Below, in pieces: positions 8,187 to 16,744 of a stretch of 64,000 bases of DNA; position 1 is the first letter of the stretch; the number at the start of each line of letters is the position of its first letter. Origin of the DNA: Halosolutus gelatinilyticus (GTDB lineage: Archaea > Halobacteriota > Halobacteria > Halobacteriales > Natrialbaceae); contig NZ_CP095491.1 in NCBI RefSeq assembly GCF_023028105.1, forward strand, positions 2,976,001 to 3,040,000. The letters are read 5' to 3'. The translations under genes and the position numbers were made by a program. A model generated the notes under the pieces. The model ran no database searches. It was not told the origin of the DNA and saw nothing but the letters and a program-made list of their open reading frames with translations.

Positions 8187-9164
8187 TCACGTCCAGCGGT
8201 CCAGTCCGGTCTGCGCGACGCTCTCCTCGATCCGCTCGAAGCCGCGGGCGACCTCGTCCGCGTGGACCTCCCACTCGTCGACGACGTACTCGCGCGCCGC
8301 GGTGAGATCGGGATCGAGTGTCGCGTCGAACTCGTACTCGTCGGTCACGTTCGGCTCCCGGAACAACTGGCGCACGCGATCGCCGTACTCGACGCTGTCG
8401 CCGCGAGCTTCGAGGACGCTCCAGAGGTCGCCGTGCTCGGTGATCTCGGCGATCGCCGTCTTCGGGCCGATTCCGTCGACGCCCTCGTTGAAGTCGGTGC
8501 CGATGAGGATGGCCGCGTCGATCAACTGCTCGAGGGTGAGGTCGTGGTGTGCGAGCGTCGCGTCGAGATCCATCAGTTCCGGGTCGCCCTTGCTGGTCAA
8601 CTGGCGAAGCGTGAGGGGGGCGCCGAAAAGCAGCGCGTCGTAGTCCTCCGAGCCGACGTAGTCGGCGTCCCCGCGGCGGACCATGTGCGCGGCCTGCGCC
8701 TCGCCCTCGGCGGGCGCCTCGACGATCGGAACGTCGAGCAGGGAGAAGAGTTCGCGGCTGGTCTCCTGAATCGTCGGCGTCAGTCGCTGGGTTCGCGACT
8801 CGAGCTGGGCGATCGCGATCTCGTCGCCCTCCTCACGGGCGACCTCGAGTTGCTCCTCGTAGGAGCGGCGCTGCTCGCGTCGGGACTCGATCTCGTCGGT
8901 CTTCAGTTCGGAGGGGCCGCCGTCGAAGACCATCACCGGGGTGATGCCGTTCTCGAAGAACTTCGGGAGCCCCTGGACGATGCCCACGAGGTTCGCCACC
9001 TCGGCGCCGTCGGCGGTCGTGTACGCGTCGCCGTTGGTCCACTTCACCGTCGTCGTCAGATACCGATAGAGCCAGTTGTGCGCGTCGACGGCCACGACGC
9101 CCTCGACCTCGGAGAACGGAATCTCCTCGATGACCGCGATGTCGCGAAGTGCTGCGTTTCCCAT
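8187..9164 (-). CDS. fen: Flap endonuclease-1
   Basis: A 325-aa structure-specific 5' nuclease acting in Okazaki fragment maturation and repair. The metal-binding acidic residues are visible in order: [43 protein letters not shown] and [18 protein letters not shown] with the helix-two-turn-helix. The C-terminus QTGLDRWT resembles a PCNA-interacting box. The N-terminus starts MGNAALRDI, as usual for haloarchaeal FEN1. It is transcribed alone, 106 nt upstream of the dehydrogenase gene on the same strand. Confidence 0.97.
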   Translation of the reverse strand: MGNAALRDIAVIEEIPFSEVEGVVAVDAHNWLYRYLTTTVKWTNGDAYTTADGAEVANLVGIVQGLPKFFENGITPVMVFDGGPSELKTDEIESRREQRRSYEEQLEVAREEGDEIAIAQLESRTQRLTPTIQETSRELFSLLDVPIVEAPAEGEAQAAHMVRRGDADYVGSEDYDALLFGAPLTLRQLTSKGDPELMDLDATLAHHDLTLEQLIDAAILIGTDFNEGVDGIGPKTAIAEITEHGDLWSVLEARGDSVEYGDRVRQLFREPNVTDEYEFDATLDPDLTAAREYVVDEWEVHADEVARGFERIEESVAQTGLDRWT

Positions 9165-9211
9165 TGGAGAGCTATTGGATCGACTCGGATTTGAAACGTT
9201 GGCTTCCGTTC

Positions 9212-9787
9212 CTATCGATCGACCCGTTCGGGCGCGTCGCTGCCGCGCCGCGATTCGAGGAAGCCGTCCTCCTCCGCCGAGAGGTTGCGATCGCGGAACT
9301 CGTCGAGACCCGCCTGGTACCGCTCGCGATTGCGGCGGCGATTCGCGCCGTCGTCAGATCCCGCGCCGCGATCGGCCTCCCGCTCGTACTCGAGGATCAG
9401 TTCCGCGATGCCCGTCGTCTCGCCCGTGTAGGCGAACCCCGTCCGGTAGCACGCCTCGTAGGCGAACGGGTTGTTGACGGCGATCCGCAGCCGATCGTAA
9501 CCGCGTTCGACGGCGCGATCGCGGACGAACGCGAGCAGTCGCGGGCCGATCCCCTCGCCGCGGCGATCGCGGGCGACCGTGACGTACCGCAACCACAGCG
9601 TTTCGGGGTCGGTGCGGTCCTCGTTGAACGCGACCGCGGCGACGATCGGCGCTCTCTCCCGCGCGTCGTCGCGCGCGACGGCCTTGCCGGTGTTCGTCAT
9701 CACGAACTTCCCGGCGTAGCTGAACCGCTCGTGATCGAGCCGCAGTTTCGGCCCGTCCGGCGGCCACCCCAGCAGTTTGCACTCCAC
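9212..9787 (-). CDS. GNAT-family N-acetyltransferase
   Basis: A 191-aa protein with the acetyl-CoA binding motif A ([20 protein letters not shown]) and the following beta4/alpha4 segment ending in [14 protein letters not shown]. The N-terminus [13 protein letters not shown] (from GTG) precedes a strand pair typical of a haloarchaeal GNAT subgroup. The C-terminal 40 residues are a charged extension. I prefer the GTG at 9787 because the conserved part begins there; an in-frame GTG at 9811 would add eight residues. The substrate is unknown. Confidence 0.82.
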   Translation of the reverse strand: MECKLLGWPPDGPKLRLDHERFSYAGKFVMTNTGKAVARDDARERAPIVAAVAFNEDRTDPETLWLRYVTVARDRRGEGIGPRLLAFVRDRAVERGYDRLRIAVNNPFAYEACYRTGFAYTGETTGIAELILEYEREADRGAGSDDGANRRRNRERYQAGLDEFRDRNLSAEEDGFLESRRGSDAPERVDR

Positions 9788-9918
9788 ACGTCCCGTTCGG
9801 GCGCCAGCCACTACAAGTCATCCATTCCGGCGCGACGTCGCGGGAGGCGCCGGCGATCGAACTGCTTGCCAGCGCTGGGGGAGCCCTTTTTCCGAGGATG
9901 CGACTAGCCGCGGATACC

Positions 9919-10470
9919 ATGAGTGCAGAGCCCGACACGACCTCCGCGTTCGACGTCCGTCGTCCGATGGGCTGGTCGATCGGCGGCGCGCTCGGTGGCG
10001 CCGTCGGTGCCGCCGCCTTCGGACTCTTCATGTGGCTCGTGGATCCCGAGATCCTCGACGCGGCCATTCCAGCGCTCTACGGGCTCAAACCCACTGGCGT
10101 CGCCGGGTGGACAATCCACATCGCCCACGGCATCGTCCTGGGACTCGTTTTCGGGTTCCTCGTGACGCGCAAGCCCGTACTCGGGGTCTTGCAGGCGGAC
10201 GCCGACACCGACGCGCTCTCGGGGGCCGGGCAGTGGCTCCGGGTGACCGCCACCGGCTTCGTCTTCGGGCTCGCGATCTGGGCGATTCTGCCGGTGCTCG
10301 TCCTCCCCGTCTGGATGGAAGCGATCGCGGCCGGGTCCGCCGCCGAATTCCCGACCGTCGCCATCGATAGCCTCCTCGGGCACCTCCTGTTCGGAACCGT
10401 GCTGGGGCTCGTCTTCGCCACCGTCGTCGACCTGGACGGTCGGACCGTCGAGTCGGTATCCGAAGACTGA
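9919..10470 (+). CDS. Four-helix membrane protein, unknown function
   Basis: A 183-aa protein with about four hydrophobic helices: residues 17-40 (GGALGGAVGAAAFGLFMWLV), 65-85 (HIAHGIVLGLVFGFLV), 112-135 (FVFGLAIWAILPVLVLPVW) and 152-175 (GHLLFGTVLGLVFATVV). Gly-zipper-like patterns within the helices suggest tight packing. No transporter or enzyme motif is visible. ATG 9919 is preferred over the upstream ATG at 9898 because homologous-looking sequence begins with MSAEPDTTS. It is divergent from the acetyltransferase gene. Confidence 0.7.
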   Translation: MSAEPDTTSAFDVRRPMGWSIGGALGGAVGAAAFGLFMWLVDPEILDAAIPALYGLKPTGVAGWTIHIAHGIVLGLVFGFLVTRKPVLGVLQADADTDALSGAGQWLRVTATGFVFGLAIWAILPVLVLPVWMEAIAAGSAAEFPTVAIDSLLGHLLFGTVLGLVFATVVDLDGRTVESVSED

Positions 10471-10584
10471 GGTGAATGCCGTCGCGCCCGCGAAAACGGG
10501 TTAATCGCCGGTCCCGTTCCCTCGATGGATGCCACGCGTCTGCGCTGCCTAGCTTTTTGTAACTCTCCCTGATACGATCGCACG

Positions 10585-10878
10585 ATGACGGAAGAACAAC
10601 TCCTCGAGACCGAACTCGAACAGACGCCCGCGGAAGCCGCCGATCGGCTCCGCGAGATCGCCGACGCGATCGAAACCACGGAGGAATTGACCGTCTCGGA
10701 CGGCACGATCACGGTGACGGTCCCGACGCCGACCGACTCCGTCGAGTACGAACTCGAACTCGAGCGCGAGATCGGCGACGACGCCGACGAGTTCGAACTG
10801 GAGATCGAACTCGAGTGGTCGACCCGTCGCGAGGGCGCGCCGGTTGAATCGGAGGACGAGGAGGAAACCGAGGAGTAA
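10585..10878 (+). CDS. Amphi-Trp domain protein
   Basis: A 97-aa very acidic protein. After MTEEQLLETELEQTPAEAADRL there is a short helix and a beta segment with alternating charged and hydrophobic residues (YELELEREIGDDADEFELEIELEW), which is the amphi-Trp domain pattern found in archaeal and bacterial small proteins. It ends in an E/D tail. The function of the domain is not established. Start ATG 10585 begins the conserved part directly. Confidence 0.8.
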   Translation: MTEEQLLETELEQTPAEAADRLREIADAIETTEELTVSDGTITVTVPTPTDSVEYELELEREIGDDADEFELEIELEWSTRREGAPVESEDEEETEE

Positions 10879-10909
10879 CGCCGCCCGATCGCGCCGGCCG
10901 CTCACTCGG

Positions 10910-11125
10910 TCAATCGTTCCGCTCGTGCTGTTCGATCAACCGTTGAATCCCCGCGCGGATCGCCTCGCTCCGGGTGTGGTAGACGTCGGCGTCGACGAGC
11001 GATTCGAGCGCCGCCAGCTGTTCGTCGGTCGCTCGGAACGTCACGCGATCGAGCGTCTGTCGGGGCTCCAGCCGAGAGTGTTTCGCCCTCGGCGGCGCGT
11101 CATCCGACGCCGAGCTACGCGTCAC
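10910..11125 (-). CDS. Small ribbon-helix-helix regulator
   Basis: A 71-aa protein whose C-terminal half reads LDRVTFRATDEQLAALESLV followed by YHTRSEAIRAGIQRLIEQH: one beta strand and two helices of the MetJ/CopG fold, so a likely DNA-binding dimer. I chose the GTG at 11125 because GGAGGT stands 5 nt before it. The stop of a 35-codon leader ORF overlaps this start, which suggests translational coupling. Targets are unknown. An in-frame GTG at 11170 would give 86 aa. Confidence 0.72.
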   Translation of the reverse strand: MTRSSASDDAPPRAKHSRLEPRQTLDRVTFRATDEQLAALESLVDADVYHTRSEAIRAGIQRLIEQHERND

Positions 11126-11222
11126 GATCGACCTCCCCGTCTCGACCGGGATCCGGACAGGAGTGGACACTCGGTTCGACTCCCCCTGCGCGGAGCGTCG
11201 TGCTGGTACTCCCGGAGACCAT
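11115..11222 (-). CDS. Possible 35-aa leader peptide
   Basis: An ATG at 11222 opens a short frame (MVSGSTSTTLRAGG) that ends in TAG at 11115-11117, eleven nt inside the start region of the ribbon-helix-helix gene. A T-rich TATA-like element (CTTTTTACC, minus strand, about 11250) sits at a suitable distance upstream. The peptide itself shows no domain. It may be a coupling leader or only chance. Confidence 0.3.
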   Translation of the reverse strand: MVSGSTSTTLRAGGVEPSVHSCPDPGRDGEVDRDA

Positions 11223-11504
11223 GTGCGTAGGTGGTATCGACCGGTAAAAAGCCCTCGCGTAGCACGGTGAAAGTGAAACAGAACGGCGTTCGTTTCCACT
11301 CGGTCACGTCGAAACGATCGGTTCGAAACGCCGCCGCTCCTGATCGGAATGGGGCCTCCGAACGAGTCCCCACGGGGCGGAGCCGCTCATCGCCGGAGCG
11401 GAAGCGTCGGCCCGGAATTCGAGCCCCGAAGGCGCGGCGAGTCGGGAGACAGCCTTACCCTCGTCCGGCCCGTGATACTGGTGCGGGCAACCGCAGAACA
11501 CACC

Positions 11505-12065
11505 ATGCCCGAAGATAGCAATTCATCCTCGCACCCCGAGACGAGCGAGCACGACAGATTCGAGCGACTCGAACGCGCCGAGTACGACCGCGTCAACGAC
11601 TTCCTGCGCGATCGCGTCACCTTCACGGCCCGCGAGTGGGCGATCGCCCGCCTCTGTGCCGACTTCCGCACCAAGACGGGCGTCGAGATGACGACCGTCG
11701 GAGAGAACCTTCCCGACCTCGTCCCCTTCATGGACGACGAGTACACGCGCCAGTCCGTCTACCGGGCGCGGCGATCGTTCGCGGACAAAGTTCGCAAAGC
11801 GGGCGCGACGTTCCTCTACGGCGCCTACTCGGACTTCTTCACCGCCGACGAGGTGGACGACATCGTCTACGAGGCGACGGAAACCGCACGGTTCCTGATC
11901 GAAGTCGAAGGCGCGTCCCTCTCGCACGACGCCGAAGTCCACGCGGAAGACCGGATCAGAGCCGCGATGGAGGACGTCCACCGATCGAGCCTCGAACTCC
12001 GGTACGATCGCTGCCCGAACTGCGGCGAGCGGTTGGGGGAGGAGGCGATCGAATCGGAAGGATAG
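11505..12065 (+). CDS. DUF5806 family protein
   Basis: A 186-aa haloarchaeal protein. The middle (FTAREWAIARLCADFRTKTG) looks helical and possibly DNA-binding, followed by MDDEYTRQSVYRARRSFADK and, at the C-terminus, CPNCGERL, a single CxxC knuckle. I recognise the overall pattern as DUF5806; no biochemical role is known. A regulator role is plausible from the HTH-like helices but not shown. The ATG at 11505 begins the acidic Ser-rich N-terminus. Confidence 0.75.
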   Translation: MPEDSNSSSHPETSEHDRFERLERAEYDRVNDFLRDRVTFTAREWAIARLCADFRTKTGVEMTTVGENLPDLVPFMDDEYTRQSVYRARRSFADKVRKAGATFLYGAYSDFFTADEVDDIVYEATETARFLIEVEGASLSHDAEVHAEDRIRAAMEDVHRSSLELRYDRCPNCGERLGEEAIESEG

Positions 12066-12143
12066 CAACGGTAGCGGTAGAGCAGCGCCTCTCAGGATTT
12101 CTTTTTCGAATCCGGTGGCCCACAGTGTAACCCGTCGAAAAGT

Positions 12144-12163
12144 GCGCGGACGGGATTTGAACC
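12144..12163 (-). repeat. tRNA-Gly 3'-end fragment (att-like copy 1)
   Basis: GCGCGGACGGGATTTGAACC repeats the 3' acceptor and T-arm of the tRNA-Gly at 13539-13609, in the same orientation, with one base missing. It is the distal edge of the likely integrated element remnant. Confidence 0.6.
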
Positions 12164-12165
12164 GC

Positions 12166-12544
12166 CCGAAGACGGTCTCGCTTAGGTCCTTGTGGCTCGC
12201 ATGCGTACCGTCAAACTGCAGACGGACAGCCGTTTCTGGGCGACGTAGTCAACATCTGGATTCAGCGAGAAGGAAAGCACTGACGAGAGTTGTTGTACCC
12301 GCTCGAAACGGGTATCCGTTCTCACTGAGATGGGGTCCGGGTTTCACGCACCTTCCAATGGAACGACTGTCAAGTGCGCCCGCGAACCTAACGCGATTGC
12401 TTCTATCAGCTACCAATGGTGTTAGTAGAGTCGTGCTGAATATATCGCGCATATCGGTCACCGACCTATCGGGGCTAACGAGGGGTCGGAGCGGGAGCGA
12501 CCGGGAGTTTCAGACGCTCGGATGGTGGTTTGTTCTGTCGTCGC
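12166..12544. other. Non-coding remnant between att-like copy and DUF5946 gene
   Basis: About 380 nt with no convincing gene in any frame. The base composition is more mixed than that of neighbouring genes, as expected for a decayed insertion. Nothing else recognisable is seen. Confidence 0.4.
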
Positions 12545-13075
12545 TCAGGACTCGAGTGCCCGCGCGATCCACTGGTCGAGTGTCGGATGATGGGGTTTCC
12601 ACGCGTCCCAGACTGCTCTCGCCCAGTCACGCACGAGCGCAGTATGTTCGTCGAGATCGTCCGCCTCAGCAACATCAACGACAGTAATATCACCCCTCGT
12701 CTCCGGCGGTTCGAGCCACGTGAACTCGTCTTTGTGCCTTGTTATTAGCCCGTCGAGTTTCTCTCTGACCGTCTCGGGGTTCATCCCCTTGTGCAAGTAC
12801 AGGTCAAGGCCGACGAGATTGACGATTACCGACTGCGTCGTCTGTGGCGTCTTCTCGCCCGGATGCTGTGCCCAGTACGTATCGACGGTCAGCTGGTGGA
12901 TCGGCGGATAATTCCACTCGCTGTACTCCCGCACCAGAACCTCCTCACAGAACATCTTCCAACACCCGGGTGACGTCGCACCAGGATTCTTATCCGGTCG
13001 AAACCCCGGGTACTCTCCATCGGGAACGAGTCCCTCGCACCCGTTACATTCGATCACGTCGTCCGAGGACGTCAT
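12545..13075 (-). CDS. DUF5946 family protein
   Basis: A 176-aa protein with N-terminal CNGC, then ATSPGCWKMFCEEVLVREYS and IHQLTVDTYWAQHPGEKTPQ. This sequence is characteristic of the DUF5946 family, in which the Cys and His residues could bind a metal. The C-terminal part (HTALVRDWARAVWDAWKPHH) is helical. The function is unknown. It is the only full gene inside the segment bounded by tRNA-Gly fragments, so it is probably cargo of the former integrated element. Confidence 0.75.
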   Translation of the reverse strand: MTSSDDVIECNGCEGLVPDGEYPGFRPDKNPGATSPGCWKMFCEEVLVREYSEWNYPPIHQLTVDTYWAQHPGEKTPQTTQSVIVNLVGLDLYLHKGMNPETVREKLDGLITRHKDEFTWLEPPETRGDITVVDVAEADDLDEHTALVRDWARAVWDAWKPHHPTLDQWIARALES

Positions 13076-13228
13076 TGGCTGATAAAAAGCCCCTCTCGGA
13101 GATAACCGCTTTCATGAGTATGCGTTTGGTACGTACTCCTTCAGCGCGATACACGCTCTCACGCACGGCCAACACGGAATCCATGGGAAAGGCGGGAACA
13201 GTCACAATCATTCTCTGTCGTGGTGGTA

Positions 13229-13363
13229 TCAGCGCGACGGGCCATACCCCATATCCGCCCGCGCCCTGTCCGCCACCGTCTCCGACTCGATCGGCTCCCC
13301 ATCTTGGGTGATTCGTACCTGATCGCGGCGTTCAGCACAGTTGTACTCCGGATTAACATTCAT
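13229..13363 (-). CDS. Small hypothetical protein (44 aa)
   Basis: An ATG at 13363 opens a frame MNVNPEYNCAERRDQVRITQ and continues through an acidic segment to a TGA at 13229. Codon choice (GC-rich third positions, acidic residues) looks genuine, unlike the overlapping frames. It lies within the tRNA-bounded remnant, upstream of the DUF5946 gene on the same strand. No domain was recognised. Confidence 0.4.
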   Translation of the reverse strand: MNVNPEYNCAERRDQVRITQDGEPIESETVADRARADMGYGPSR

Positions 13364-13421
13364 ATCCTCTAGTTGTCTATTCCGGGGAAAAACGCCGGGC
13401 TGCGAAGCCGTCTTATGTATG

Positions 13422-13440
13422 GACCGGGATTTGAACCCGA
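13422..13440 (-). repeat. tRNA-Gly 3'-end fragment (att-like copy 2)
   Basis: GGACCGGGATTTGAACCCG is identical to bases of the 3' part of the tRNA-Gly 118 nt further on, in the same orientation. It marks a second, nested junction. Confidence 0.6.
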
Positions 13441-13538
13441 CTGCAAGACGATCATCCTCACTCCGTTCGGACGCTGTGGCTTGCGCGCTTCAAATCCGCG
13501 TAATTTCTGCTGCTTGCGGGGTTGTTCGCGTAAAAATA

Positions 13539-13609
13539 TGCGCGGACCGGGATTTGAACCCGGGCCATGAGCTTGGAAGGCTCAGGTCCTGCCACTAGAC
13601 CATCCGCGC
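13539..13609 (-). tRNA. tRNA-Gly (TCC)
   Basis: A 71-nt tRNA. The acceptor pairs GCGCGGA with TCCGCGC; the D arm, the anticodon stem TGAGC/GCTCA around CTTCCAA (anticodon TCC), and the T arm CGGGTTCAAATCCCG all form. No CCA is encoded. Its 3' end is the apparent integration target for the remnant to the left. Confidence 0.97.
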
Positions 13610-13731
13610 GCACCTCTCGTTTTTCGCTCCACTATTAAGACTCTTGCTTTTCGGAGCGCACTCCGGCTTGCGATTTGTCCGATCGCGTGCCGATCTCAGA
13701 CCGCACGCAGGGCTCGATCGCCGACCCGTAC

Positions 13732-14409
13732 TCATCCGGCCGTCGTCATTTCGGGAGCCGTCACCGTCGCGTAACAGTTCCCGCTCGAAATCTCCCACTC
13801 GACGACAGCGAGATCGCTCGCCTCTAGGTCGCCCTCGAACTCCGCGGGCGAGTAGATGTGGTAGAACCGATCGACCGTCTCGCCGCCGGGGAGCGTCCAC
13901 TCGATCGTCGTGTCGAACCCCTCGGTCTCGTCGAACCGATCGTGGGCGGTCGACCACGCGCTGACGAGCGCCCGGCCGCCGGGCGCGAGGACGCGGGCGA
14001 GTTCGTCGAGGCTCGCTCGGCGCGCGTCGGCGGTCGGCAGGTGGTGGAGCGTCGCCACGTAGACCGCGACGTCGATCGACCCGTCGGCGATCGGAAGTGC
14101 GGCGGCGTCGCCCTGGCAGAGCGCGACGTCGAATTCGCGGTCGGCGGCCCGACCGCGGCCGGTTTCGAGGAGGCCGCGGCTGACGTCGAGGCCGACGACC
14201 CGATCGAGGCCGGCCGCGGCGAGCAACTCCGCGTGCCGGCAGTTACCGCAGCCGAGATCGAGGCCGGTGGCGTCGAGATCGGAATCGTCGGGGGCGTCGA
14301 TCGCCTCCGCGACGAACGCCTCGACCTCGGGCCAGGCGTACTCGCGAGTCGACGCGAAGTGCGTCGCGATCCGATCGTACGTGTCGCGGACGGCGGCCCG
14401 ACGATCCAT
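13732..14409 (-). CDS. Class I SAM-dependent methyltransferase, Trm9-like
   Basis: A 225-aa Rossmann methyltransferase. Motif I is LDLGCGNCRHAELLAAAG, motif II VVGLDVSRGLLETGR, motif III/post-I CQGDAAALPIADGSIDVAVY, then LHHLPTADARRASLDELARVL. The N-terminal VRDTYDRIATHFASTREYAW and the motif I variant match the Trm9/ABH8 tRNA wobble-uridine methyltransferase group, which in archaea and eukaryotes is activated by Trm112; a Trm112 gene is at 27808. Assignment to tRNA is inference. ATG 14409 starts the conserved part. Confidence 0.8.
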   Translation of the reverse strand: MDRRAAVRDTYDRIATHFASTREYAWPEVEAFVAEAIDAPDDSDLDATGLDLGCGNCRHAELLAAAGLDRVVGLDVSRGLLETGRGRAADREFDVALCQGDAAALPIADGSIDVAVYVATLHHLPTADARRASLDELARVLAPGGRALVSAWSTAHDRFDETEGFDTTIEWTLPGGETVDRFYHIYSPAEFEGDLEASDLAVVEWEISSGNCYATVTAPEMTTAG

Positions 14410-14458
14410 CGTGGTCGTATTCGTCGGGGGCGGTGCAAAAAGCGTTCGCAACAACTTA

Positions 14459-14628
14459 GCTTTCATCCCCACTCATACCGGCTGGCTGGTAATGCCACCG
14501 TGGGTGGGAATGAAAGGGGCTGTCGCGCTCGACTCGCCCGGACGACGCAAGCACCGCAGGACGAAGTCCGAGGAGCACAGCGAGTCCCGGAGGGTCGAGC
14601 GCGGCAGGGGCTTTCATGGTGTTCTCAA
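14459..14628. repeat. Dispersed repeat, copy B
   Basis: This copy has the same block order as the repeat at 541-772: CTTTCATCCCC arm, GGGTGGGAATGAAAGGGGCTG, GACGACGCAAGCACCGCAGG, a short variable part, and CAGGGGCTTTCATGGTGTT. It lacks the two internal hairpins of copy A. It sits upstream of the methyltransferase gene and downstream of pilC. Confidence 0.65.
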
Positions 14629-14668
14629 TACCGATCGACGCCGAACGAACGTAGCTGAACCACTCGAC

Positions 14669-16738
14669 TCAAACCAGAACCGCGAACAACAGGTACGAGA
14701 GCGCGACGAGCACGACGGCGTGTTTCGCGCCGCCCCTGATGTCGCCGGTGCTCAACTGGCCGGCGATCAGCCCCGAGAGCAGCCCCTGAATCAGTGTCGC
14801 GTGGTAGAACAGCGTCCCGTACTCGACGGTTTCCGCCGCGGAGAGCCCGCCGAGGCCGTCGATGTCGGCCGCGCCGTCCGCCATCTCGACGCTCTCGGCG
14901 GGGAGGTTCGGAAGGAGGTAGGCCGCCAGCACCGTGATGATAAACAGAAACACCAGAAACGAGACGTAGACGACGATCGTGTACTCGACCATCGACTGGC
15001 GCCGATCGCGTTTGAGACGCCGATCGGCGGCGGCCTGTCGGGCCGCGATCCGGAGTACGGTCGCGAGGTTGCCGCTGGCGTTCATCGCCTCGGCGAGCAG
15101 CGTCACGACGCGCGAGGTCGATCGGGTGCGGACCCGCAACTCGAAGCGGTGGAGCGCGGTCTGCAGGTCGGCGCCCCACCGGACGTCCGACCAGACGCGA
15201 TCGAGTTCGGCGCCGAGCGGTCCCAGGTCGGAGTCGCGGACGTAGTCGACCGCCGACACCATCGGCATCCCCGCCTCGTTGACGCTCGCGAGGCGATCGA
15301 GCAGATCCGGGACGGCGGCCTCGATCGCGTCGATCCGCTGCCGGTGGAGTTCGTAGAAGACGGCGAAAACGGCCAGGACGAACAGGAGGCCCAGCGCGAA
15401 CGCGTCGTCGACGGCCGTCGCGTCGAATCCGCCGCCGGCGAATGCGTCGGGGAGGTGCCAGAGGAGGGCCCCGAGGGCGATCGGGACGGTGACCGCGAGG
15501 GTCAGGGTCGGCCGGTCGAGGACGGTCCGCATCGGATTCCCGATCCGATCGCGGAGCCCGTCCAGCTGCCGGTAGTACTCGACGCGAGCGACGTTCTCAA
15601 CGAAGCGAGTGCGGGCGACTCCGCCGTCGGTTGTCATCGGCGGGGCGTCGCTCGCTGGGGCGTACCGCGACGACTCGTCCTGGACCGCTTCGCCCGGATT
15701 GATCGTGTCGGTGATCGTGCTCAGGTAGATCACGAACGCGAGGTTCCCGAAGGGGACGATCAGGTAGATCAGCACCCGCAACGGGTCGAGCGTGTCGCCG
15801 ACGGCGATTCCGATGATCACCAGGACGGTGATCAGAAAGAGCGGTCCCGCGACGAGGACCGTCACGTACGCCTCCGCGAGGGTGCCGAGCAACTCGAGCA
15901 TCCGTTCCTGCTGGGACTCGGATTCCTCCTGGTAGTCGTGGTACTGTCGCTCGAGAAAGGCCGAGAGGCTATGGCCGCTCTGGAGGACGCTGGCGAGGTT
16001 CTCGGTGAACTCGCGGAACTGCGGGCTCGGACTTCGCCGGCCCATCTCCCGGACGGCGCTGACGACGTCCATCCCGAACGTGTCCATGTTCCGGACGGCG
16101 ATCTCGAACTCCTCGGCGGCGGCGCCGTAGGTTTCGTCCTGGGCCGCGACGATCCGGATCACCTTCGGGAACTCCATCCCGCTGCGCGAGAGGGCGTAGA
16201 TGAACGCCACCGTCGACGGCATCCCCGCCTCGATCCGCCGGGCGCGGCCGTCGGCGGCGTACGTCGGGTACCACCACCGGAGCCAGTAGGTTCCGCCCGC
16301 CGCGATCGCGCCGAGCGTGAGACAGGAGACGAACAGCAGCGCGAACAGTTCGGCGATCGAGAGCGCGGGCACGCCGCCGACGTTCGCGAGAAACGCTACC
16401 GCGGTCGGAAGCGCCTCGCGCATGGTCTCCGGATCGATCGAGAGGACGAGCAGGGCGCCCCAGATCGCGTAGATGCCGAGGATCGAGCCGACGATGCCGA
16501 GGACGCCGGCGTACAGCAGCGTCTTCGAGCCGTACTCGCGGTAGGTGGTCGGCAAGTGCGCTGCCCGTAGCGCCGACACCCTGTCGGGGTGTTCGCTCTC
16601 GAACTCGTCGACGTAGCCGCCGAACACGCGGACGGCCGCCCGAGTGAGAACGCGATCGACGCGATCGATTCGGCGGGCGGCGAGCGGCGAACAGAGCAGG
16701 ACCGCGACCGCGAGCGGAACGAAGTTCGAGACGCCCAT
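14669..16738 (-). CDS. pilC: Type IV pilus assembly membrane protein PilC (T2SSF, two domains)
   Basis: A 689-aa polytopic membrane protein with two T2SS-F-type cytoplasmic helical domains. The first holds MPSTVAFIYALSRSGMEFPK and the second VPDLLDRLASVNEAGMPMVS, separated and flanked by about seven to nine transmembrane helices. Such proteins are the platform on which the secretion ATPase acts to assemble type IV pilins. Its start follows the ATPase stop by only 6 nt, so the two form an operon. The duplicated F domain is typical for haloarchaeal PilC. No pilin gene with a recognisable class III signal peptide follows. Confidence 0.92.
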   Translation of the reverse strand: MGVSNFVPLAVAVLLCSPLAARRIDRVDRVLTRAAVRVFGGYVDEFESEHPDRVSALRAAHLPTTYREYGSKTLLYAGVLGIVGSILGIYAIWGALLVLSIDPETMREALPTAVAFLANVGGVPALSIAELFALLFVSCLTLGAIAAGGTYWLRWWYPTYAADGRARRIEAGMPSTVAFIYALSRSGMEFPKVIRIVAAQDETYGAAAEEFEIAVRNMDTFGMDVVSAVREMGRRSPSPQFREFTENLASVLQSGHSLSAFLERQYHDYQEESESQQERMLELLGTLAEAYVTVLVAGPLFLITVLVIIGIAVGDTLDPLRVLIYLIVPFGNLAFVIYLSTITDTINPGEAVQDESSRYAPASDAPPMTTDGGVARTRFVENVARVEYYRQLDGLRDRIGNPMRTVLDRPTLTLAVTVPIALGALLWHLPDAFAGGGFDATAVDDAFALGLLFVLAVFAVFYELHRQRIDAIEAAVPDLLDRLASVNEAGMPMVSAVDYVRDSDLGPLGAELDRVWSDVRWGADLQTALHRFELRVRTRSTSRVVTLLAEAMNASGNLATVLRIAARQAAADRRLKRDRRQSMVEYTIVVYVSFLVFLFIITVLAAYLLPNLPAESVEMADGAADIDGLGGLSAAETVEYGTLFYHATLIQGLLSGLIAGQLSTGDIRGGAKHAVVLVALSYLLFAVLV

Positions 16739-16744
16739 GGTCGA

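Noticed and set aside
7089-9194. A 701-codon forward frame opposite the dehydrogenase and FEN1 genes
   Set aside because: Both reverse-strand genes have intact catalytic motifs. Long antisense frames are expected at this GC content.
14267-16570. A 767-codon forward frame opposite pilC
   Set aside because: It mirrors pilC codons and shows no domain.
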